In this document: positions 55,558-64,000 of the stretch, piece after piece
Layout of the letters: each line of letters begins with the position of its first letter
Numbering within the stretch: the stretch's first letter is position 1
Source of the DNA: Streptomyces sp. DH41
GTDB lineage: Bacteria > Actinomycetota > Actinomycetes > Streptomycetales > Streptomycetaceae
DNA: 64,000 bases
NCBI RefSeq assembly: GCF_029813785.1
Contig: NZ_JARVKY010000003.1
Coordinates: 1-64,000, forward strand
Direction: 5' to 3'
Translations under genes and position numbers: made by a program
The notes under the pieces: model-generated
What the model saw: only the letters and a program-made list of their open reading frames with translations
Told to the model about the DNA's origin: nothing
Databases searched by the model: none

Positions 55558-55590
55558 GAACGTTTTCCGCGGCCCGGCACGCTCTGGAAC

Positions 55591-55836
55591 ATGCACATCG
55601 AAACGATCGCGACGCCCGACCTCGCCTGGCAGCAGGAGGCGTTGTGCGCTCAGACCGGGGGAGACTTCTTCTTCCCCGAGCCCGGCAGCTCCGTACGGGA
55701 CGCCAAGCGGATCTGCGCCCTCTGCCCGATCCGCTCGGCCTGCCTGGAGTACGCGCTGAGCAACGACGAGCGCTTCGGCGTCTGGGGCGGACTGTCGGAG
55801 AAGGAGCGGGTGGCGCTGCGGCGCGTCCCGCGCTGA
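55591..55836 (+). CDS. WhiB-like (Wbl) iron-sulfur transcription factor
   Basis: An 81-residue Wbl protein. The four cluster-binding cysteines are Cys19, Cys43, Cys46 and Cys52 (ALCAQ, RICALCPIRSAC). The GVWGGLSEKER turn follows, with a short basic tail. Such proteins bind a [4Fe-4S] cluster and sigma factor region 4 and control development, redox or drug responses in actinobacteria. The position downstream of laccase suggests a WblH-like (SCO6715) identity; this is from memory and not certain. The ATG is preceded only by CTGGAA, a weak ribosome site. Direct repeats lie upstream. Confidence 0.9.
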   Translation: MHIETIATPDLAWQQEALCAQTGGDFFFPEPGSSVRDAKRICALCPIRSACLEYALSNDERFGVWGGLSEKERVALRRVPR

Positions 55837-55927
55837 CCTCGGTCGCCCCGGTCCCGGTGCCGCACGCCGTGCCGCCCGTGCCGTTAATTCGCTGTGCCGT
55901 GCCCGCCCCGGCAGGCAGAATCCTCGC

Positions 55928-58900
55928 ATGTCGCGAACCGCCGCCCAGGATGAGGCCGAGGGCCTGCTGCACGCCCTCGATCCGCTCGCGCACCCGGAGC
56001 GGATGCGTGAACTCGCCGTACGCGCACGGGCGTCGACCGCACCGCGGCCGGTACTGCTCGAGCTCGAACGGCACGGTGCCTACGGGCGTCAGCTCGCCGT
56101 CGTCGCCGCGTCCGCCGCGGGCGACGCCGAATGGATCGCGGACCGGATCGCCGACGCCGACCCCTACGTGCGCGGCCATGCCCTGCGTGTCGCCGGCAGC
56201 CTGGGCGTGCCGGACGCGGCGTTCGAGGCCGCGCTGGCCGACGCCCCCGAGGCGGCACGCCGGGACCTGCTGCGCGCCGTCGTGACCGGCGGGCGCACCG
56301 CTCTCGCGGACCGGCTGGTCGACGGACTGCGGCGCGACTGGGGCGACGCCGAGGCGGCCCGGCTGCTGCCGGGCTGTACCGCGCCCACGGTCACCCGGCT
56401 GCTGCCCGGACTGCTGTACGCCGTCCGGACGTGGACGCCCCTCGCCAAGCGGCACCGTGCCGCACTGCTCGGCGCGCTGGAGGAGGAGCTGACCGCGCTG
56501 CCCGAGGCCCTGCGCGACAACTGGTGGCACCGGTACACGCACGCGATGGCCACCCTCGCGCCCGCCGAACCCGCGCACGTGCTGACGCTGCTGGACCGGC
56601 GGGGACCGAGCCGCCTGCCGTACGAACTGCGGGGCCACCTCCCCGCGTTCGCCGCCGTGGACCCGCGAGGGGTACTGCGGCTGCTGGCCACGCCCGCCTG
56701 GGCCCCCGTCGTGAGCGTCCACGGGATCGGGCGCACGGGGCTCGACCGGCTGACCCGCGCCGACTCGCCCGAACTCGTCGCCTACGGCCGGACCCTGCTG
56801 CCCTACGGCGATCTCCCGCGACTGCTGAAGGCGCTCCCGCCCGCCCGGCGCCACGCCCTGTGGACGGCCGTCCGCGAGGGGCGGGGGACCGGCACGGCCG
56901 TCGTCGACGAGACGCTGCTGGAGGTGCTGCCGCGCCGCCACGCCGCGCGGGAGGCCCGCAAGGCGGCGGCACGCGCGCGTGAGGGCGGTGCCGCCGAGAA
57001 CACGGTCCTCACCGCCGAGTCCTTCCTGCCCGTCGCCGAGGTCCGCGACCGGCTGCTGGCCGCCACCGGGCGCCCGGACGCCGACGACCGCGCCCACGCC
57101 TGGCGCCTGCTGGTCCGCAACGCCGCCCGCTGGGGCGACCCGGCCGCCGTCACCGCGGCACTGCGCGAGATGGGGCGGCTGCGCAACGAACAGGATCCCG
57201 TGCGGTCCGCCGCGCTGGGAGCGGCGCGGGCGATCCGGCCCGCCCTGTTCACCGAGGACGCCGTCGAACACCTGGACCGCGTCGCCACCGACGCCGTCGA
57301 GGCCCGCGACTCCTCGCCCCAGACCCGGCAACTGCTCAGCGAGCTCGCCCTGGAGGTGCTGCGCGAGCACGCCGCGGACGGCACGCGCGCGCTGGTGAAC
57401 TGGGCGCTGCGCACCCTCGTACGGATATCGGGCACCACCGGCGGCGCGGACCTCGGCCGTCTCGACCGCACCCTGCGGCGCGGCCAGGAGCACCAGGTCT
57501 ACGAGGCACTGCGGCCGTGGGTCGAGGCGGGCGCCGAGAAGGCCGACTACGGCCTCGTCATCGCGCTCGCCCGCGCGGTGGGCCCCCGGGCCGCCGGCAT
57601 GGCGGAGTTGCAGGACATGCTGTGGCAGGCCGTCCGGTACGGCGACGACGCGACGGTGCGCGCGGCGGTCCCCCGGTGGCTGGAGCCGCCCGCCACACGC
57701 GACGAACGGGTGGCCCGCGTGATCGCCCACGAACCGTCGGCGGCAGCGCTGCCCCCGGTCCGTGCGGCGATCCTCGCGCGCCGCACCGATCTCGTGGACG
57801 TGCTCCTCGCCGACTCGCCGCCCTACGGCCGCTTCCTCACCAAGGGCACCCCCCGTTTCCTGCCCGTCGACCCGTACGACGTGCGCCGGTGGGTACCGCG
57901 CCAGCGAAGCGCCCTGCTCCGTCTGCTGGCCGAGCAGGCCGCCGACCCCGGACTGACGCTGTACCAGCGCGCGAGCTCGCTCACCAGGGCCGCGGCCGTG
58001 CCCGACGGCGGCGCCGACCTCGTACGCCGCTGGACCGGCTCGTCCGACGTCGTGCTCGCGGAGGCCGCGCTCGCCGCCCTGGCCCGCACCGACCGGGCCG
58101 TCGAGGCGCTGCCCGAGCTGCTGGCGCACGCCGGCGGCGACCGGGCCCGCGTCGCCGTGTACGCGGCCACTCAGGCGTCCCGGCACGCGCCCCCGGCACG
58201 CCTCGCCGTGCACCTCGGGGACGTACTGCGGACGCCGGACGCCAAGGTGACCAGCCGCAAGGAGGCGGTCCGGCTCGCCGCGCTCCGGCTTCCCGTACCG
58301 GACGCCGCGGCTCTGATCACGGAGGTCTGGGCCCGTCCTGGCACCCATCCGGACGTACGCGCCGCCTGCGTCGCCTCCACCGGTGGGCTCCTCGCGCACG
58401 AGGAGGTCTGGGAACTGCTGCGCGACGCGGCCGGCGGTACCCCGGTGCTGCGGGGCGCGGTGCTGCGGGCCGCGCCGCTGGACCTGCCCGAGACGCATCG
58501 AGCGCGGTACGCCCGCCTGGTGCGCGCCGTCGCCGCCACCGACGATCCCGGCACCGCGGTTCTCGCCTTCGAGGCGCTGGCCCGCTGGACCCCCTGGTCG
58601 GCCGAGGCACCCGGCGTGCTGGCCGGGGCCGTGACGGACCTCGCCCATCGTGGGAGCTGGCACTCCGCTGCCAACGCCCTGATCAGCGCGGCGTCGAGCG
58701 CCCCGCACGGCCTGACCGGACTGCTGGAGGCGCTGCGCACGCTCGCCGGCACGGCGTCCGACGACGACAGCGACGCCGACGAGCGGCGCGACCGGCCCGC
58801 ACGGCGGCGCGTCGAGTTCCTCGTCGCCCGTCTCGGGGCGACCTTCGCCCGCTCCGAGACGGCGGTCCGCCCGGCGGGCCTCGCCGCGGCCGACCTGCTG

Positions 58901-59287
58901 GGCGGGTACGAGGCCTACGCGGCGCAGGCCGCCGTGCTCGCGGCGACCCACCTGGACCTGACCGCCGTACCGCCGCGCCTGGACCGGCTGACCGCGATGA
59001 CCGGAGCAGGCCGCCCCGCACTCGCCGTCCGCGTCGCCGACGAACTGCGCGGACGCCTGGAGCGCCGGGAGCAGCCGGGCGACGCCGCGGTGCTGCGCGC
59101 CGAGGCCGTGGCACTGGCCCGGCACGGCGGCCACGCCGAGGGGCTGCTGGCCGTCGCCGTCACCGGCGCGCTCGGCAGCCGCGAGGAGTGGCCCGCACCC
59201 TGGCGCGAGCTGCTGCGGACGCTGCGCCGCCACCCGGTCCCCGACGTGCGCGACGCGGCGCTGGAGGAGACCACGGCCTACGAGTGA
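55928..59287 (+). CDS. Large HEAT-repeat-like protein of unknown function, 1119 aa
   Basis: A soluble, helix-only 1119-residue protein, rich in Ala, Leu and Arg, with repeated helix pairs of about 35-40 residues such as DADPYVRGHALRVAGSLGVP and HPDVRAACVASTGGL. These resemble HEAT repeats and suggest a protein-interaction scaffold. No catalytic motif is seen. The ATG at 55928 has only a weak GGCAGG upstream, and leaderless or low-level translation is possible. It follows the Wbl gene after 91 nt on the same strand and may be co-transcribed. A hairpin ends it at 59313-59333. Confidence 0.75.
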   Translation: MSRTAAQDEAEGLLHALDPLAHPERMRELAVRARASTAPRPVLLELERHGAYGRQLAVVAASAAGDAEWIADRIADADPYVRGHALRVAGSLGVPDAAFEAALADAPEAARRDLLRAVVTGGRTALADRLVDGLRRDWGDAEAARLLPGCTAPTVTRLLPGLLYAVRTWTPLAKRHRAALLGALEEELTALPEALRDNWWHRYTHAMATLAPAEPAHVLTLLDRRGPSRLPYELRGHLPAFAAVDPRGVLRLLATPAWAPVVSVHGIGRTGLDRLTRADSPELVAYGRTLLPYGDLPRLLKALPPARRHALWTAVREGRGTGTAVVDETLLEVLPRRHAAREARKAAARAREGGAAENTVLTAESFLPVAEVRDRLLAATGRPDADDRAHAWRLLVRNAARWGDPAAVTAALREMGRLRNEQDPVRSAALGAARAIRPALFTEDAVEHLDRVATDAVEARDSSPQTRQLLSELALEVLREHAADGTRALVNWALRTLVRISGTTGGADLGRLDRTLRRGQEHQVYEALRPWVEAGAEKADYGLVIALARAVGPRAAGMAELQDMLWQAVRYGDDATVRAAVPRWLEPPATRDERVARVIAHEPSAAALPPVRAAILARRTDLVDVLLADSPPYGRFLTKGTPRFLPVDPYDVRRWVPRQRSALLRLLAEQAADPGLTLYQRASSLTRAAAVPDGGADLVRRWTGSSDVVLAEAALAALARTDRAVEALPELLAHAGGDRARVAVYAATQASRHAPPARLAVHLGDVLRTPDAKVTSRKEAVRLAALRLPVPDAAALITEVWARPGTHPDVRAACVASTGGLLAHEEVWELLRDAAGGTPVLRGAVLRAAPLDLPETHRARYARLVRAVAATDDPGTAVLAFEALARWTPWSAEAPGVLAGAVTDLAHRGSWHSAANALISAASSAPHGLTGLLEALRTLAGTASDDDSDADERRDRPARRRVEFLVARLGATFARSETAVRPAGLAAADLLGGYEAYAAQAAVLAATHLDLTAVPPRLDRLTAMTGAGRPALAVRVADELRGRLERREQPGDAAVLRAEAVALARHGGHAEGLLAVAVTGALGSREEWPAPWRELLRTLRRHPVPDVRDAALEETTAYE

Positions 59288-59312
59288 CAGCGGGCCGGAA
59301 GCGACGGCGGCA

Positions 59313-59333
59313 CCGGAGCGACAGAGGCTCCGG
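59313..59333. terminator. Hairpin between convergent HEAT and desaturase genes
   Basis: Perfect 7-bp stem CCGGAGC/GCTCCGG with a 7-nt loop, 25 nt after the HEAT-repeat gene stop. Confidence 0.6.
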
Positions 59334-59393
59334 AGCGACGGCGCCTACGGGTGACGGCGGCCGGCCCCGAGGGGCATGGGGACACAGCCTGGG

Positions 59394-60368
59394 TCAGCCC
59401 GCCGCACGGGCCGCCATCCGCGCCTTGCGCGCCGCCAGCTTCTCGTCGAACTTGGCCGCCTCGGCGTCCAGTCCGCCCATGTACAGCCCCAGCTCCTCCT
59501 GGGCCGCCTGCCCCTCGGGGCCGAGGCCGTCGATCTCCATGATCTTCAGGTAGCGCAGCACGGGCTGGATCACGTCGTCGTGGTGGATGCGCAGGTTGTA
59601 GACCTCGCCGATCGCCATCTGCGCGGCGGCCCGCTCGAAGCCGGGCATGCCGTGACCGGGCATCCGGAAGTGCACGACCACGTCCCGCACCGCCTGCATC
59701 GTCAGGTCGGGCGCGAGCTCGAAGGCCGCCTTGAGCAGGTTGCGGTAGAAGACCATGTGCAGGTTCTCGTCGGTCGCGATGCGGGCCAGCATGCGGTCGC
59801 AGACCGGGTCGCCGGACTGGTGGCCCGTGTTGCGGTGCGAGACGCGGGTGGCCAGCTCCTGGAAGGCGACGTAGGCCACCGAGTGGAGCATCGAGTGCCG
59901 GTTGTCCGACTCGAAGCCCTCACTCATGTGGGCCATGCGGAACTCCTCCAGCTTGTCCGGGTCGACCGCGCGCGAGGCGAGCAGGTAGTCGCGCATCACG
60001 ATGCCGTGCCGGCCCTCCTCCGCGGTCCAGCGGTGCACCCAGGTGCCCCAGGCGCCGTCCCGGCCGAAGAGGCTCGCGATCTCATGGTGGTAGCTGGGGA
60101 GGTTGTCCTCCGTCAGCAGGTTCACCACCAGGGCGATCCGGCCGATCTCGGTGACCTTGGACTGGTCCTTCGCCCAGGCCTCGCCGTCCTCGAAGACGCC
60201 CGGGAAGTTCCGGCCGTCGCTCCACGGCACGTACTCGTGCGGCATCCAGTCCTTGGCGACCTTCAGATGCCGGTTGAGTTCGGTCTCGACCACTTCCTCC
60301 AGCGCGTACAGCAGCCGGGCGTCGGTCCATTCGGCGGAATTGCCGAGGTGCGGGGAGACGATCGTCAC
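59394..60368 (-). CDS. Acyl-[ACP] desaturase
   Basis: A 324-residue soluble di-iron desaturase of the plant-stearoyl-ACP type (DesA-like), which introduces a double bond in ACP-bound fatty acids. Iron ligands are seen in TAEEGRHG (Glu-x-x-His) and TDENLHM (Glu-x-x-His), with further helices carrying ELNRHLK and SYHHEIA. Length is normal for actinobacterial DesA. The GTG start follows CTGGAG. Upstream there are three 15-bp repeats, likely an operator, but no regulator gene is adjacent. It is monocistronic. Confidence 0.9.
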   Translation of the reverse strand: MTIVSPHLGNSAEWTDARLLYALEEVVETELNRHLKVAKDWMPHEYVPWSDGRNFPGVFEDGEAWAKDQSKVTEIGRIALVVNLLTEDNLPSYHHEIASLFGRDGAWGTWVHRWTAEEGRHGIVMRDYLLASRAVDPDKLEEFRMAHMSEGFESDNRHSMLHSVAYVAFQELATRVSHRNTGHQSGDPVCDRMLARIATDENLHMVFYRNLLKAAFELAPDLTMQAVRDVVVHFRMPGHGMPGFERAAAQMAIGEVYNLRIHHDDVIQPVLRYLKIMEIDGLGPEGQAAQEELGLYMGGLDAEAAKFDEKLAARKARMAARAAG

Positions 60369-60437
60369 GGAGAACTCCAGGGGACGTGCGACAGAGCGGA
60401 AAACGGCCCGGCGAGCGGTGCCGGGAACCTACGGGAT

Positions 60438-60482
60438 CGTAGGCTACGAAACCGTAGGTTACGAGACCGTAGGTTAAACGCA
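60438..60482. promoter_or_regulatory. Three 15-bp direct repeats, likely desaturase operator
   Basis: CGTAGG recurs at 60438, 60453 and 60468, exactly every 15 bp. The first unit contains CGTAG-G-CTACG, a perfect palindrome around one base; the second has one mismatch. An inverted CCTACG lies at 60428-60433. The array lies 60-115 bp upstream of the desaturase GTG. It resembles a fatty-acid regulator site. Confidence 0.6.
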
Positions 60483-60598
60483 CTGTAAAGGTCCCTGATC
60501 AGCCACCGTCCGCCGGGGTGGGGAAGTGTCGGGGACGGCGCCAGGGCGGCTCCGGGACACGCAGGTCGCGGAGCCGAACGGGTGACGCCCGCGAGGGC

Positions 60599-61375
60599 TC
60601 AGCCGTAGAGCTCCCGCAGCCGGACCGAGAGGCACGTCACACAGCCCTCGAGTTTCTCGAACTCGCCGATGTCGACGACCACCGGCTCATGACCCAGGCC
60701 GGCGAGCAGGTCCGCCGTCTTCGGCGCGCTCGCCGCCATCAGCAGCTTGTCGCCGCCGAGCAGCACCACGTGCGCGCCCGATTCCTCCGGCACCGGCAGG
60801 AAGCGGGGGAACAGCGACGGCACGTCCATCATCGGGATGTGCCCGATCACCGTCCCGTCCGGCAGCGCGGTCACCGCCGACTTGAGGTGCAGCACCTTGC
60901 TCACGGGCACGGCGACGACCCGGGCCCCCAGCGGTTCGAGGACCGCCCGCAGCTGCTGTACGCCGGCCGCGTTGGTGCGCCCGCCCCGCCCGACGTAGAC
61001 CGTGTCGCCGATCCTCAGGACGTCGCCGCCGTCCAGGGTCCCCGGCTCCCAGATCCAGTTGACGGAGCAGCCCAGCCGGGCCACGGCCTCCTCGACACCG
61101 GCGGTCTCCGCGCGCCGCGACTCGGCGCCCGGCCGGGTGATGAGAGCGACGTTGCGGAACATGACGACCGTGTCCTCGACGAAGACGGAGTCGGGGCAGT
61201 CGTCGGCCGGGTCCACCTCCAGCGTCTCCCAGCCGTGCGCCCGCAGCGCCTCGGTATACGCCTCCCACTGCTCGACCGCGCGGCCGTGGTCGACCTTCCG
61301 CCGCTCGACGTGGGTCACCAGTCCTTCCGCGAGTCGCGGGCCGGGGCGGCGGACGAGGGCCTTCTTGCTGGGCAC
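60599..61375 (-). CDS. Dimethylarginine dimethylaminohydrolase (DDAH)
   Basis: A 258-residue hydrolase that converts NG,NG-dimethylarginine to citrulline and dimethylamine. The catalytic His163 (LHLKSAVT) and Cys248 (CVTCLS) are present, with EDTVVMF and GTLDGGDVLRIG segments of the pentein fold. A GTG at 61375 was chosen because GGAG precedes it and the length becomes that of the family; an upstream start would add 18 unrelated residues. No operon partner. Confidence 0.92.
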   Translation of the reverse strand: MPSKKALVRRPGPRLAEGLVTHVERRKVDHGRAVEQWEAYTEALRAHGWETLEVDPADDCPDSVFVEDTVVMFRNVALITRPGAESRRAETAGVEEAVARLGCSVNWIWEPGTLDGGDVLRIGDTVYVGRGGRTNAAGVQQLRAVLEPLGARVVAVPVSKVLHLKSAVTALPDGTVIGHIPMMDVPSLFPRFLPVPEESGAHVVLLGGDKLLMAASAPKTADLLAGLGHEPVVVDIGEFEKLEGCVTCLSVRLRELYG

Positions 61376-61479
61376 GAGGGGGTCTCCGGGGGCTCCGTAT
61401 CGGCGCTGGCTGTCCGGTGCCCGTGGCACGGCACCGCTTGGTCATCATGCAGCGCGCCTGCCCGCGGACGTAACCCCCG

Positions 61480-63738
<2,259 letters not shown>

Positions 63739-63748
63739 GCGGGCGACG

Positions 63749-64000
63749 CTAGGCGGAATACCCGACAGCTTCCGGCGTGATTTCCCTCAGTTCTCCCTCC
63801 TCCATCAGCAGCCAGCGGGTGATGCCGACCGACTCCAGGAACGGCAGGTCGTGGCTGGCCACGAGCAGCGCCCCCTCGTACGACTCCAGCGCGGTCGTGA
63901 GCTGCCGCACGCTCGCCATGTCCAGGTTGTTCGTCGGCTCGTCCAGCATCAGCAGTTGCGGTGCGGGCTCGGCCAGCATCAGCGCGGCCAGGGCCGCCCG
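63749..64000 (-). CDS. ABC-F protein, C-terminal part (cut by window end)
   Basis: The last 83 codons of an ABC-F ATPase. Walker B LLMLDEPTNNLDMASV is followed by a VASHDLPFLESVG H-loop segment and a short C-terminal tail. The N-terminal part lies beyond position 64000. It is upstream of the UvrA-like gene and separated by 10 nt. The type (housekeeping or resistance) cannot be decided from this part. Confidence 0.88.
   Translation of the reverse strand, partial: RAALAALMLAEPAPQLLMLDEPTNNLDMASVRQLTTALESYEGALLVASHDLPFLESVGITRWLLMEEGELREITPEAVGYSA

Noticed and set aside
55400..59233. Antisense frame of over 1200 codons opposite the HEAT-repeat gene
   Set aside because: No motif seen and composition is typical of a shadow frame. 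The sense frame has periodic helical repeats and sits between proper gene borders.

Overview
The window is high-GC actinobacterial chromosome, almost certainly Streptomyces. Coding regions show strong third-position G/C bias, GTG starts and ATGA/GTGA translational coupling are common, and several landmarks are Streptomyces-like: the pcaIJFHGBL/pcaV beta-ketoadipate locus, a two-domain small laccase (SLAC), a small WhiB-like protein, several ABC-F proteins and LAL-like and DUF2510 proteins. From memory, the order PPTase - pca - SLAC - Wbl resembles the SCO6673-SCO6715 part of the S. coelicolor right arm. I could not check this by alignment.

Layout. 0.2-4.6 kb: a GH4 glycosidase, then an ATP-grasp enzyme divergent from a coupled metallophosphoesterase/phosphopantetheinyl transferase pair. 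4.7-7.2 kb: a small protein, a coupled XRE regulator/HExxH peptidase pair, and a divergent MmyB-type ligand-binding protein without an HTH. 7.2-13.8 kb: an aromatic-acid module with a NitT/TauT-type ABC importer operon, a divergent IclR regulator, and a VanA-type Rieske oxygenase, a 64-aa Cys/His protein and a VanB-type reductase. 14.0-25.4 kb: a four-gene block (stand-alone DUF4132 domain, unrecognised 1667-aa protein, DUF5682-vWA fusion, SWIM zinc-finger protein). It resembles E. coli yehI/yehMPQ but has no MoxR ATPase in the window, and I consider it the best candidate for an undescribed system. 25.4-34.8 kb: an atypical tRNA-like sequence, an exported phospholipase C, a DMT transporter plus PAP2-like enzyme divergent from a TetR regulator across a 16-bp-periodic operator array, a frameshifted DUF2510 gene, and a LAL-like ATPase without its HTH. 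34.8-41.9 kb: the complete protocatechuate branch of the beta-ketoadipate pathway, divergent from pcaV, with two matching palindromic operators between them.

42-48.6 kb: a DUF3048 lipoprotein, a zinc alcohol dehydrogenase, and a split NHEJ pair (LigC-type ligase and LigD-type polymerase) flanking an ABC-F resistance protein that is preceded by a nine-codon leader peptide. 48.6-54.5 kb: an exported redox locus with a cupredoxin/DUF1080 protein, a ThuA/sugar-dehydrogenase fusion and the divergent laccase. 54.6-64 kb: a glyoxalase-fold protein, a Wbl protein, a HEAT-repeat protein, an acyl-ACP desaturase behind a second tandem operator array, dimethylargininase, and a truncated ABC-F gene coupled to a short UvrA-like protein.

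How the genes work together. The VanA-type oxygenase could feed protocatechuate-type products into the pca operon 21 kb away. PcaV, the IclR protein and the TetR protein each appear to act through palindromes in their own divergent promoter regions. Family calls rest on motifs, length and context read by eye. No database search was run.
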